Part shown: piece by piece, positions 1 through 8,266 of the stretch
Layout of the letters: the number at the start of each line of letters is the position of its first letter
Position numbering within the stretch: position 1 is the first letter of the stretch
NCBI RefSeq assembly: GCF_018860705.1
Contig: NZ_JAHKQA010000072.1
Span: forward strand, 62,001 to 126,000
Direction: 5' to 3'
DNA: 64,000 nucleotides
From: Citreicella sp. C3M06
GTDB taxonomy: Bacteria; Pseudomonadota; Alphaproteobacteria; Rhodobacterales; Rhodobacteraceae
Made by a program: the position numbers and the translations under genes
Notes under the pieces: generated by a model
What the model saw: the letters and a program-made list of their open reading frames with translations, nothing else
Told to the model about the DNA's origin: nothing
Databases searched by the model: none

Positions 1-2
1 GG

Positions 3-326
3 TTCGATGACTGCCTCACCGACTGGGACCCGGCGTCGAACGCGCTTGGCTGGCAATGGACCGCTGGCTGCGGCCCCGACGCTGCGCCGTATTTCCGCGT
101 TTTCAACCCGATCACCCAGCGCGAGAAATTCGACCCCGATTGCGCCTACGTCAACCGCTGGATCGCCGAGGGCCAGCGCAACCCGCCCGCCACGGCGCAA
201 AGCTATTTCGACGCGATTCCCGAACGCTGGGCGATGCGCGCGCAAGACGATTACCCCGCTCCGGTGGTCACGGCCGAAGATGGCCGCAAGGCGGCGCTCG
301 ACGCCTACGAGAACCGCGACTTCTAG
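3..326 (+). CDS. phr: Deoxyribodipyrimidine photolyase, 3' part only
   Basis: The window opens inside a gene; 107 codons up to a TAG stop are visible. They match the C-terminal end of the FAD-binding helical domain of class I CPD photolyases/cryptochromes: DPASNALGWQW, then APYFRVFNPITQREKFD, which in this family contribute to the flavin pocket, and a YPAPVV stretch near the end. The family repairs UV-induced cyclobutane pyrimidine dimers with blue light. The N-terminal antenna domain lies outside the window, so intactness cannot be judged. The next gene, trgA, follows in the same direction after about 120 bases that could hold its own promoter. Photolyase versus a cryptochrome-like relative cannot be decided from this part alone, but the signature favours photolyase. 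Confidence 0.88.
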   Translation, partial: FDDCLTDWDPASNALGWQWTAGCGPDAAPYFRVFNPITQREKFDPDCAYVNRWIAEGQRNPPATAQSYFDAIPERWAMRAQDDYPAPVVTAEDGRKAALDAYENRDF

Positions 327-376
327 GCGGCTGTCGCCTGCAGGACACAAGAGGCGCCGATCATTCCTGCCGGAAT

Positions 377-400
377 CGCATGTGGTTGCGGGTTTTTTCT
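377..400 (+). terminator. Possible terminator after photolyase gene
   Basis: A short CGCA/TGCG stem with a six-base loop is followed by a run of six T. A second small stem (ATTCC/GGAAT) lies just before it. The stem is short, so this is a weak candidate. Confidence 0.3.
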
Positions 401-447
401 AAGACGTTTACGCTACCATATCGCGCCTTTTTCGAAAGCCATTTCAC

Positions 448-888
448 ATGTTCACTGCCGCTCGCATGATCGCTGCCCTGTGTCTCGCAGGGCTGGCATG
501 GCTGGGGTCGGATTACGTGATGGGCCTGATGCCCGAGCGCGAGCATTTCGGCATGTTCCCGTATATCAACACCCTCATCGGGTTTCTGTGCGGCTGGATC
601 ATCGTCGGGCCGCGGGCCGGGCGGGGCACCGCCGCTGCCATCTCGCATGGGTTTACCGGCGTTGTGGCGGCGCTGATCTGGGTGCTGCTGCTGCATTCCA
701 CCGTCGAAATGGTCGATCTGGCGATGAAGCATCGCTATGGTGGCGCGCTGGATGCCTTTGCCGCGATCTTTGAAATCGCGGTTGAATATGGCGCGCTGCT
801 GCTCAATACCGGGTTCATCATGTTGATGGTGATCGGGGCGGTGGTGACCGGCTTCCTGCCCGAGATCGCCTCGCGCCACTGGCGCTGA
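448..888 (+). CDS. trgA: TrgA family membrane protein (tellurite resistance locus)
   Basis: A 146-residue, very hydrophobic protein with about four membrane segments (near residues 5-22, 38-54, 65-85 and 115-137) and few charged residues outside the loops. Size, topology and position directly before trgB and cysK match TrgA of the Rhodobacter sphaeroides tellurite-resistance locus trgAB-cysK. The molecular activity of TrgA is not known; it is an inner-membrane protein needed for high-level resistance in that organism. The ATG was chosen because the preceding bases are in a non-coding, T-rich stretch that looks like a promoter region. The gene ends 36 bases before trgB, so the two are probably cotranscribed. 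Confidence 0.8.
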   Translation: MFTAARMIAALCLAGLAWLGSDYVMGLMPEREHFGMFPYINTLIGFLCGWIIVGPRAGRGTAAAISHGFTGVVAALIWVLLLHSTVEMVDLAMKHRYGGALDAFAAIFEIAVEYGALLLNTGFIMLMVIGAVVTGFLPEIASRHWR

Positions 889-924
889 GACCGGGGCCCG
901 CACGGCACCAAGAAGGATCCAGTC

Positions 925-2040
925 TTGCCCGATCTGTTCGTTTTCGGCACCCTGTGCCACTCTCCGCTGTTGTCGATCGTGCTAGGGCGCGATCCGGTGT
1001 GCCTGCCCGCGACGCTGGATGGCTTCGCCGTAGGGTGCGATTCTGGCGCCCCGGCAGAAACCGTGCTGCGCCCCGAAGCGGGGGCAAAGGCCGAGGGGTT
1101 GCTGATCCCGGATGTTCCCGAAGATGAGCTGGCACGGCTCGATTACTGGCTTGCCGGAACGGCGGATGGCTTTCGCGAACTGGACGTGCGCCTTGGCAAA
1201 GGCACGCTGCGCGCGCTGGTCGCGGTGACGGATCCGGTGCCGGAGGCCGCGCCATTTTCGCGAGAGGGCTGGGCCGCTGAGTGGGGTGAGCTGGCCTGCG
1301 CCACCGCGCGCGAGGTCATGGCGCGCTTTGGCAAGGCCCCGCGCGACGAGACCGCAGCGCTGCGCAGCTTCATCGCCGCCCGTGCATGGGCGCAAATCCT
1401 TGCGCAGGATAGCGCGCCTCACACGCTGCGCTCGGGGCGCGGGCGCGATACCGTCGAACTGGTGCGCGAGCGGCCCGGATTCGAAGGTTTTTTCCGGATG
1501 CGGGCGTTCGATCTGCGCCACCAGCGCTTTGATGGTGCCATGTCGGAAACCTTCGGCCGCGAAAGCTTTGTCACCTATGACGCGGCGCTGGTGCTGCCCT
1601 ATGATCCGGAGACGGACCGCGTGCTGCTGGTCGAGCAGCTGCGCTATGGCACTTATATGCGCGGCGATCCGTTCCCCTCGGTGCTCGAGCCGCCCGCCGG
1701 GCTGGTCGATGCGGGCGAGACACCCGAAACCTGCGCCCTGCGCGAGGCGCGCGAAGAGGCCGGGCTAGACATCCGCGAGCTGCGCCCCATCATGGGCGGC
1801 TATGCCTCGCCCGGTTACACCACTGAATTCTATCACTGCTTTCTTGGCATCTGTTCGCTATCCGCAGCCGATAACGGCCTGTCCGGGCTTGACGAGGAAC
1901 ACGAGGATATCCGCAACCACGTGATCAGCTTCGATCATGCCATGGCGCTGGTCGACAGCGGCGAGATCAACGTGGTGCCTCTGGCGGGCATGCTGCTGTG
2001 GCTGGCCCGCCACCGCGACGCGATCCGCGCGCAATCGTGA
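925..2040 (+). CDS. trgB: TrgB: GGCT-like domain fused to NUDIX hydrolase
   Basis: The protein has 371 residues and two parts. Residues 1-150 resemble the gamma-glutamylcyclotransferase/AIG2 fold, with FVFGTL at the start in place of the usual YGSL-type nucleotide-like loop. Residues 190-365 are a NUDIX domain with a complete Nudix box (G x5 E x7 RE x R EE x GL around residue 260), followed by GYASPGYTTE, which is typical of ADP-ribose pyrophosphatases. The start is a TTG at eight bases from an AAGGA ribosome binding site; no better ATG is present. The likely activity is hydrolysis of an ADP-ribose-like nucleoside diphosphate. In R. sphaeroides trgB is part of the tellurite locus, and here it lies between trgA and cysK. 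The role of the N-terminal half is not known. Confidence 0.85.
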   Translation: MPDLFVFGTLCHSPLLSIVLGRDPVCLPATLDGFAVGCDSGAPAETVLRPEAGAKAEGLLIPDVPEDELARLDYWLAGTADGFRELDVRLGKGTLRALVAVTDPVPEAAPFSREGWAAEWGELACATAREVMARFGKAPRDETAALRSFIAARAWAQILAQDSAPHTLRSGRGRDTVELVRERPGFEGFFRMRAFDLRHQRFDGAMSETFGRESFVTYDAALVLPYDPETDRVLLVEQLRYGTYMRGDPFPSVLEPPAGLVDAGETPETCALREAREEAGLDIRELRPIMGGYASPGYTTEFYHCFLGICSLSAADNGLSGLDEEHEDIRNHVISFDHAMALVDSGEINVVPLAGMLLWLARHRDAIRAQS

Positions 2041-2134
2041 GCGGCGCGTCGCGCGGGTTTGCCCCAAGCGGCGCTTGAGTTTGCCCCGCGCGCCGCCTAA
2101 ACCTGTGCTTCGAAGCGAAGAGGAAGGGGAACCC

Positions 2135-3160
2135 ATGCGGGTTGCACAGGATCTGGCCGAGGCCATCGGGAACACACCGCTCATCAAGCTGCGCAAGGCC
2201 AGCGAGATGACCGGCTGCACCATCCTCGGCAAGGCCGAGTTCGCCAATCCCGGCCAGTCGGTCAAGGACCGGGCTGCGCTGTTCATCATTCGCGATGCGA
2301 TGGAAAAAGGCCTTCTGGAACCCGGCGGCACCATTGTCGAGGGCACCGCGGGCAACACCGGTATCGGGCTGGCGCTGGTTGGCGCGTCGATGGGATTCAA
2401 GACGGTCATCGTCATCCCCGAAACGCAGAGCCAGGAAAAGAAGGACATGCTGCGCCTTGCCGGGGCGGAGCTGGTGCAGGTGCCCGCCGCGCCCTATGCC
2501 AACCCCAACAATTATGTGCGCTATTCCGGTCGCCTCGCCGAAGAGTTGGCGAAAACCGAAGCGCATGGCGCGATCTGGGCCAACCAGTTCGACAATATCG
2601 CCAACCGGCAGGCCCATATCGAAACCACCGGCCCCGAGATCTGGGAGCAGACCGGCGGCAAGGTCGATGGCTTTATCTGCGCGGTGGGCTCGGGCGGCAC
2701 GCTGGCGGGCGTCGGCATGGCGCTGCAACCCAAGGGCGTGAAGGTCGGGCTGGCCGATCCCGAAGGCGCCGGGCTGTACAAGATCTACACCGGCCATGAC
2801 AACCCCGGCGATTCGATCACCGAGGGCATCGGGCAAGGGCGGATCACCGCCAATCTCGAAGGCTTCACCCCGGATTTCAACTATCGCATCCCCGATGCCG
2901 AGGCGCTGCCCATCGTCTACGATCTGCTCTCGCACGAGGGGCTTTGCCTTGGCGGCTCGTCCGGCGTCAACGTCGCCGGGGCGATCCGCATGGCGCAGGA
3001 AATGGGGCCGGGCCACACCATCGTCACCATCCTGTGCGATTTCGGCAACCGCTATCAGTCCAAGCTGTTCAACCCTGAGTTCCTCAAGGGCAAGGGCTTG
3101 CCGGTTCCGCCTTGGCTTGACCGGGCACCCGCCTCAATCCCCGGCGTCTTCGAAGACTGA
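2135..3160 (+). CDS. cysK: Cysteine synthase A (O-acetylserine sulfhydrylase)
   Basis: A PLP enzyme that makes L-cysteine from O-acetylserine and sulfide in the cytoplasm. Visible motifs are NPGQSVKDR with the Schiff-base lysine at residue 44, TAGNTG at 71-76 (substrate loop; many CysK have TSGNTG), and GSGGTLAG near 185 for the PLP phosphate. At 341 residues it is somewhat longer than the enterobacterial enzyme, mainly from a C-terminal extension. The ATG at this position has a strong AGGAAGGGGA site five bases upstream; a longer open frame upstream lacks this. It follows trgB, the order known from the R. sphaeroides tellurite locus, where cysteine/thiol supply contributes to tellurite resistance. 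The stop overlaps the start of the next gene (TGATG). Confidence 0.95.
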   Translation: MRVAQDLAEAIGNTPLIKLRKASEMTGCTILGKAEFANPGQSVKDRAALFIIRDAMEKGLLEPGGTIVEGTAGNTGIGLALVGASMGFKTVIVIPETQSQEKKDMLRLAGAELVQVPAAPYANPNNYVRYSGRLAEELAKTEAHGAIWANQFDNIANRQAHIETTGPEIWEQTGGKVDGFICAVGSGGTLAGVGMALQPKGVKVGLADPEGAGLYKIYTGHDNPGDSITEGIGQGRITANLEGFTPDFNYRIPDAEALPIVYDLLSHEGLCLGGSSGVNVAGAIRMAQEMGPGHTIVTILCDFGNRYQSKLFNPEFLKGKGLPVPPWLDRAPASIPGVFED

Positions 3161-5598
3161 TGTCCGCCGCTTTCCGCTGGCTGGTTGCCGCTTGTGTCGC
3201 GCTTACCATTCTGGCGGGCGCGGCGTTGCGGGCGCAGACCACAACGCTGGATTACGACAGCTGGAATGCGCTGGCCAACCGTGCCGAGCAGGTGATCGAA
3301 CGGGCGCAAGCCTCGAGCGAAGCCTTCGGGGCGTTGCGCAGCGATGTCGCAGGCTGGCGCGACACCTTCCTTCAGGCCGAAAGCACCAATGCGGCGCGGA
3401 TCCAGACGTTGCAATCCCAGATTGCCGCGCTGGGTCCGGCGCCTGCTGACGGCGAAAGCGAAGCGGCGGACATCGCTGAACGCCGCGCGTCCCTCGCGGC
3501 GGAACTGGAGCGTTTGCAGGTCCCGGTGCGCAGGGCGCAAGAGGCCTATACCCAAGCCGACGGGCTGATCGGCGAGATCGACCAGATCGTGCGCAACCGA
3601 CAGGCCCAGCAATATCTGGAGCTCGGGCCATCGCCGTTGAACCCGGCGCTCTGGGGCGGGGCGCTGCACGAATTCAATGCCTCGATGGCATCGCTCTGGG
3701 CCGAGACACGGGTGAATTTCGCCTCGGACGTCAAGCAGCGCGAGGCAAGAAACAGTTTGCCGATCATTGCGTTGCTGCTGGCATCGGCGGCGCTTCTGGT
3801 GATCCGGGGCCCGGTCTGGGTCCGGCGGCTGGTCGAGTGGCTGCGCCAGCGCACCGCGCGCGGCACCGGCGTCTGGGGCTTTCTGGCATCGCTTGCCGGG
3901 ATCATCCTGCCGGGAGCGGGGTTGATCGCGCTGACCGTTGCGCTTGGTGCGACGGGTTTCGTCGGGATGAACGGGCAACGCATTCTCGAGCTTCTGCCGG
4001 TCTGGGGCATTACGCTGCTGACGGTGCGCTGGCTGGCTGAGCAGACCTTTCATCATTCCGAGGACGTTGCGACGCTGCCTCTGCGCCCAGCCCAACGCCG
4101 CGAAGGGCGCTATTATGCCAATATTCTCGCGGTTCTTCTGGTGTTGCGATCCGCCCATGAAACGCTCGGAGAGGTGTTCGGGCTGGCGCCCACGACGCAG
4201 GTGATCCTTGAATTTCCGGTGTTGGTGCTCTGCGCGCTCATGCTGTCGCGGCTTGGCCAGATTCTGTCCCGGATGACCCCGGACCGGGTCGGCGAGGAGG
4301 CGATGCAGGATGAGTCGCATTTCCGGCTGATGCTTGCGCGGGTGCTGGGGCGGATCGTCATTGCGATTGCGCTGATCGGCCCGGTGATGTCCGCGATCGG
4401 CTATGATGCGGTCGGCAAGGCGCTGGTGTATCCGGCGATTCAGACGCTGGCGATCCTTGCCGCCGTGCTGGTCTTGCAACGCTTCATCAACGATCTGTAC
4501 GAATTGATCACCGGCAAAAGCGCGCAGGGCGCCGACAGCTTGCTGCCGGTGCTGGCCGGGCTTGTTCTGAGTCTGTGCGCGCTGCCGCTGCTGGCTCTGG
4601 TCTGGGGCGCGCGCATCACCGATCTGACCGAACTGTGGACGCGGTTCCGCGAAGGCTTCGTCTTTGGCGAGACGCGGATTTCACCGGGAGATTTCCTGAG
4701 CTTCGTGCTGGTGTTCGCCATCGGCTATGGGCTGACGCGGCTGGTTCAGGGCGGGCTGCGCAGCACGATCCTGCCCAAGACCAAGATCGATCCCGGCGGG
4801 CAGACGGCGATCGTCTCGGGGCTGGGATATGTCGGGATCTTTGTGGCGGCGCTGGTGGCGATCACCGCGGCGGGGCTGGATCTGTCATCGCTTGCCATCG
4901 TCGCCGGGGCGCTGTCGGTCGGCATCGGTTTTGGCTTGCAGAACATCGTGTCGAATTTTGTCTCAGGCATCATCCTGCTGATCGAGCGCCCGATCTCCGA
5001 AGGCGACTGGATCGAGGTTGGCGGCACGCAGGGCATCGTGAAGTCGATCTCGGTGCGCTCGACCCGGATCGAGACCTTTGACCGCACCGACCTGATCGTG
5101 CCGAATTCGGATTTCGTGTCCGGACGGGTGGTGAACTTCACCAAGGGCAACGTGATCGGGCGGGTGGTGGTGAATGTCGGCGTCGCCTATGGCACCGACA
5201 CCCGCAGGGTCGAAGACATCCTGCGCAGCATCGTGCGCCAGCATGACATGGTGCTGCTGAACCCCGAGCCGGGTATCACGCTAGAGGGGTTTGGCGAAAG
5301 CTCTCTGGATTTCGTCATCCGGGCGGTGATCCGGGATGTCGGGCGCAAGGTTATCGTGGCCTCGGAGTTCCGCCATGAGATCGCCCGGCGCTTTGCCGAG
5401 GAGGGGATCGAGATTCCCTTTGCGCAGCGCGATGTCTGGTTGCGCAATCCCGAGGTGCTGCACCCGGAAGACCAAGCCGCGAAGGCCCGGACACCCGAGC
5501 CCGAGACGCAGCGCCCGGACGACGACACCATGCCGGCGTGGCGCGATGGAGACGATGGCGGCGAAGCTGTCACAGCAGACGGAGATGGCGGACGATGA
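3160..5598 (+). CDS. DUF3772 / MscS-family mechanosensitive channel
   Basis: An 812-residue inner-membrane protein. Residues 1-26 form a cleavable signal peptide; about 30-150 are a periplasmic helical region of the DUF3772 type; then come roughly ten membrane segments; and residues 545-760 are the MscS pore and beta domain. The pore region shows GFGLQNIVSNFVSG, followed by SEGDWIEVGG and the RSTRIETFDRTDLIVPNS stretch characteristic of large MscS-type channels. The C-terminal 50 residues are acidic and low in complexity. The family relieves turgor upon hypo-osmotic shock. The start codon overlaps the cysK stop by one base and the stop overlaps the next start by four bases, so it is part of the same transcription unit. 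Confidence 0.9.
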   Translation: MSAAFRWLVAACVALTILAGAALRAQTTTLDYDSWNALANRAEQVIERAQASSEAFGALRSDVAGWRDTFLQAESTNAARIQTLQSQIAALGPAPADGESEAADIAERRASLAAELERLQVPVRRAQEAYTQADGLIGEIDQIVRNRQAQQYLELGPSPLNPALWGGALHEFNASMASLWAETRVNFASDVKQREARNSLPIIALLLASAALLVIRGPVWVRRLVEWLRQRTARGTGVWGFLASLAGIILPGAGLIALTVALGATGFVGMNGQRILELLPVWGITLLTVRWLAEQTFHHSEDVATLPLRPAQRREGRYYANILAVLLVLRSAHETLGEVFGLAPTTQVILEFPVLVLCALMLSRLGQILSRMTPDRVGEEAMQDESHFRLMLARVLGRIVIAIALIGPVMSAIGYDAVGKALVYPAIQTLAILAAVLVLQRFINDLYELITGKSAQGADSLLPVLAGLVLSLCALPLLALVWGARITDLTELWTRFREGFVFGETRISPGDFLSFVLVFAIGYGLTRLVQGGLRSTILPKTKIDPGGQTAIVSGLGYVGIFVAALVAITAAGLDLSSLAIVAGALSVGIGFGLQNIVSNFVSGIILLIERPISEGDWIEVGGTQGIVKSISVRSTRIETFDRTDLIVPNSDFVSGRVVNFTKGNVIGRVVVNVGVAYGTDTRRVEDILRSIVRQHDMVLLNPEPGITLEGFGESSLDFVIRAVIRDVGRKVIVASEFRHEIARRFAEEGIEIPFAQRDVWLRNPEVLHPEDQAAKARTPEPETQRPDDDTMPAWRDGDDGGEAVTADGDGGR

Positions 5599-6311
5599 CG
5601 CGGCTATTGTACAATGACGATGCCTATCTGCGCGATGCGCCAGCCGAGATCGTGGCGCATACGCCCGAGGGTGGCATCGTGCTCGACCGGGTGATTTTCT
5701 ACGCCAAGGGCGGCGGGCAGCCGGGTGACAGCGGGCGGCTCGACTGGCGCGGCGGCTCGATCAAGATCGCCACGGCGCTCAAGACCGAGGACGGTGCGGT
5801 CGCGCTGGTTCCGGCAGAGCCGCTGCCGTTGCCGCCGGTGGGGCTGCGGGTCGAGCAGCATCTCGACTGGGAACGGCGGCATCGCCATATGCGGGTGCAT
5901 ACGGCGCTGCATCTGCTGTCGGTGGTGATTCCGCTGCCGGTGACTGGCGGCTGGATTGCGGCGGGCACCGGGCGGCTGGATTTCGCCATGCCCGAGCCAC
6001 CGACCGACAAGGACGCGCTGGAGCGGGCGCTCAACGAGATGGTCGATGCGGATCTGGTGGTCAGCAGTGACTGGGTTGATGACGAGGTGCTCGACGCCAA
6101 TCCGGGACTGGTCAAGACGATGACCGTGCAGCCGCCGCGTGGGCAGGGCCGGGTTCGGCTGGTGCGCATCGGGTCGGGGCGCGATCAGGTCGATCTTCAG
6201 CCCTGCGGCGGCACGCATGTGGCGCGCACCGGCGAGATCGGTCGCATTCGGATCGGCAAGATCGAGAACAAGGGCAAGATGAACCGGCGGGTGAGCATCG
6301 CGCTGGAGTGA
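5595..6311 (+). CDS. alaX: AlaX-like alanyl-tRNA editing hydrolase
   Basis: A 238-residue stand-alone relative of the alanyl-tRNA synthetase editing region. It carries the zinc-ligand pair HTALH (about residues 101-105) and CGGTH (203-207), the HxxxH and CxxxH signature of the SAD domain, after an N-terminal beta-barrel-like segment; the length fits the medium AlaX-M class. Such proteins hydrolyse mischarged Ser-tRNA(Ala) or Gly-tRNA(Ala) in trans. The ATG was chosen because it makes a four-base ATGA overlap with the preceding channel gene; an in-frame ATG 57 bases upstream would add a basic, low-quality leader encoded inside the channel gene. Functional connection to the channel is not apparent. 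Confidence 0.85.
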   Translation: MTRLLYNDDAYLRDAPAEIVAHTPEGGIVLDRVIFYAKGGGQPGDSGRLDWRGGSIKIATALKTEDGAVALVPAEPLPLPPVGLRVEQHLDWERRHRHMRVHTALHLLSVVIPLPVTGGWIAAGTGRLDFAMPEPPTDKDALERALNEMVDADLVVSSDWVDDEVLDANPGLVKTMTVQPPRGQGRVRLVRIGSGRDQVDLQPCGGTHVARTGEIGRIRIGKIENKGKMNRRVSIALE

Positions 6312-6325
6312 GTTTTGCGCCTTGC

Positions 6326-7246
6326 TCAGGGGGCAGAGGGGGGCGCTGCCCCCCGCCCTCGGCTCCCCCCAGGATATTTGACGCCAGAAGAAACCAGGGG
6401 CCGCGCGAGATAAATCGCAAGCGCGGTGAGCACGAGGGCGGCCCCGGCGAGGGTGCGGGCGGTTGGGGCTTCATCCAGAAACGCCCAGACCCAGATCGGG
6501 CCGAGCACTGTTTCCAGAAGCATCATCAGGCTGACATTGGCGGCCAGAGTGTGGCGCGAGGCAGAGGAGAGCGCGAAGAACGAGACGGGCAGGATCACCA
6601 GCCCGGTCAGCACGATGGCGGAGACGTTGCCGTCGATCATCCGCGCCGGGCCGGTGACGTAGAGACCGGCGAGTCCGGCAAGCAGAGCGCCGGTGCCGAG
6701 ACCCGGCAGCAGTGGCAGATCGGGGGTGCGGCGCAGGGTAACGAAGGTCGTGGCGAGGCTCATCGCGACACCGAGGCCGCAAGCCGCCCCGAGGAGCGCA
6801 TCGCCATTGAGGGTCATGCCGTCGCTGCCGGTTACAGCAATCGCAATGCCTGTCAGCACCGCTGCGATGGTGAGCCATGTGGCGCGGCTGGTTGGCTCGC
6901 CCAGAACGAGCCGCGAGAGCAGAGCGGCGCAGACCGGCATGCAGGCGACCGCGATCAGGACGATGGCGACCGGCGCAAGGGCGATGCCGAGCGGGAACAG
7001 CAGCGCGTTGCTGAAATGTGCCAACACAAGGACCAGCCCGGCGGGGCTGGCGAGCCGGCGCAGGCTGGACCAATCTTGCGTTGTCAGCAGCCATGCGGCC
7101 CAGAATACGAGCCCGGTGCAGAGGCCGCGCCAACCCAGCATCTGAAGCCCGTCCATTTCCGACAGCCGCATCAGCAGCGCGTCGGGGGTCAGGGCAAGCG
7201 CACCGAAGGCGGCAAGAAGGATGCCTCGGGAAGAGGTCTGGGGCAT
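6326..7246 (-). CDS. EamA/DMT-family transporter
   Basis: A 306-residue protein with about ten membrane segments arranged as two EamA halves, as in the drug/metabolite transporter superfamily. Likely role: export of an amino acid or other small metabolite; the substrate cannot be told. It starts MPQTSSRG, close to the first hydrophobic segment; the open frame extends far upstream but that extension runs through the neighbouring DUF533 gene. The last 20 or so residues (from VSSGVKYPGG) are encoded by a copy of the intergenic repeat described separately, so the C-terminus is a Gly/Arg/Pro-rich tail instead of an ordinary membrane helix end. Converges on alaX with a 14-base gap. Confidence 0.85.
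   Translation of the reverse strand: MPQTSSRGILLAAFGALALTPDALLMRLSEMDGLQMLGWRGLCTGLVFWAAWLLTTQDWSSLRRLASPAGLVLVLAHFSNALLFPLGIALAPVAIVLIAVACMPVCAALLSRLVLGEPTSRATWLTIAAVLTGIAIAVTGSDGMTLNGDALLGAACGLGVAMSLATTFVTLRRTPDLPLLPGLGTGALLAGLAGLYVTGPARMIDGNVSAIVLTGLVILPVSFFALSSASRHTLAANVSLMMLLETVLGPIWVWAFLDEAPTARTLAGAALVLTALAIYLARPLVSSGVKYPGGSRGRGAAPPSAP
6336..6393 (+). repeat. Intergenic repeat copy A (GGATATTT type)
   Basis: A GGGGGGC/GCCCCCC stem with a three-base loop is followed by CTCCCCCCAGGATATTTG and GCCAGAAGAA. The same layout recurs four more times in the window. This copy lies inside the 3' end of the EamA transporter frame. Confidence 0.75.
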
Positions 7247-7284
7247 GGCAAGTTCCGCTGCGGCGAGGGTCGGCGCAACGTGGC

Positions 7285-7983
7285 CTAGTGGTAGAGCGGC
7301 TGCAAGCCCATCTGCATGTGGATCTGGTTGATCGCGATTTCCGGCAGCTCCATCGCCTTGCCGAGCCGGTCGAGGAATTCTGCCTCTTCGTCGGTGTCGA
7401 CGGTGATGGTCAGCAGCGCCGCGCCGTAGACCTGTGCGCGGAGCGGTTCTGGCGTGTCGCGGGCGAGGGCTTCGGGGTCGCTTGGGGCGTCGAGAAGCGC
7501 GCGCAGGGTGGCAAGATCTTCGGGCGAGGCATCTTCGCCGACGGTGTCGATGATGCGCTTGCGTTCGGCTTCGTCGATATGCCCGTCTGCGCGGGCGGCC
7601 TGAATCATCGCGCGCAGCATCAGATGTGCCGCCTCTTCGGTCTGCGGTTGGGCGGCGGCGGCGTTGGCCTTGTCGATCATACCGCTGAGGCCGGCGGCGC
7701 CCATGACGCTGCCAGCCATCGCCATCAGCCCGCCCTGATCCTTGAACAGAGCGCCAAGCCCGCCTTGCTGGATCTGTGACATAATGTTCTGCATCGGATT
7801 GGCGGCGGGGCCGGTCAGCGCCTTGGCCGCCTGTGCCTGCTCGGTCGTGCCCGGCTCGGAGCCTTTGAGCTGCGCGCCACCGCCGAGCAAGCCGGCAAGG
7901 CCCTGACCTTTGGAAAGCTTGTCGACGCCGCGCGCCGCAGCATAGCCGAGGGCCAGCTTGGTAAGGGTGTTCAAAAGGCTCAT
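7285..7983 (-). CDS. DUF533 protein with TerB-like domain
   Basis: A 232-residue protein of the DUF533 (YebE-like) family. The N-terminal third is rich in Gly, Ala and Leu (residues 1-45, and 95-115 with a hydrophobic glycine-rich segment). The C-terminal part from about residue 120 is all helical and contains ARADGHIDEAERKRI, the acidic motif that resembles the metal-binding helices of TerB proteins. Function in this family is not established; a link to tellurium or envelope stress has been suggested only through the TerB-like fold. It lies between two transporter genes, 38 bases upstream of the complete EamA gene in the same direction, and could share its promoter. Confidence 0.8.
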   Translation of the reverse strand: MSLLNTLTKLALGYAAARGVDKLSKGQGLAGLLGGGAQLKGSEPGTTEQAQAAKALTGPAANPMQNIMSQIQQGGLGALFKDQGGLMAMAGSVMGAAGLSGMIDKANAAAAQPQTEEAAHLMLRAMIQAARADGHIDEAERKRIIDTVGEDASPEDLATLRALLDAPSDPEALARDTPEPLRAQVYGAALLTITVDTDEEAEFLDRLGKAMELPEIAINQIHMQMGLQPLYH

Positions 7984-8080
7984 GTCGGTCCTCCATCCGA
8001 TGGTGTCAGCATGTCAGATAGGAGCCGCACTGCATAGCGCCAAGGCTTGACCAGCGGATCGTCGCGTGGTCCGGCGAGGC

Positions 8081-8266
8081 ATGAACGTTCGCAGGCAAAT
8101 GGATCTGGCCGTGGCGGCGGGGCTGACGGGCTTTGCCTTGCTGCTGGCGGTGAATCAGGTGGTGGTCAAGCTGACCAATATCGGGATCTCTCCGGTGTTT
8201 GCGGCGGGGCTGCGCTCGGCGCTGGCGATGGTGGTGCTTGGTTGGGTGCTGATCAGCCGCCGTTAG
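8081..8266 (+). pseudogene. Truncated EamA/DMT transporter (5' fragment)
   Basis: Only 61 codons from the ATG (66 from an upstream GTG). They encode the first two membrane segments of an EamA transporter, with the typical FALLLAVNQVVVKL and GISPVFAAGLRSALAMVVL segments, and then stop at TAG. A working protein would need about 300 residues. The fragment ends exactly at the 3' end of the convergent selO gene, whose stop overlaps it by four bases, so the rest of the transporter has probably been lost by a deletion. A small two-helix product could still be made; that is untested. Confidence 0.65.

Noticed and set aside
6326-7996. Long minus-strand frame joining the EamA transporter with upstream sequence
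   Set aside because: The upstream part is a shadow of the DUF533 gene, which has family motifs and its own start.
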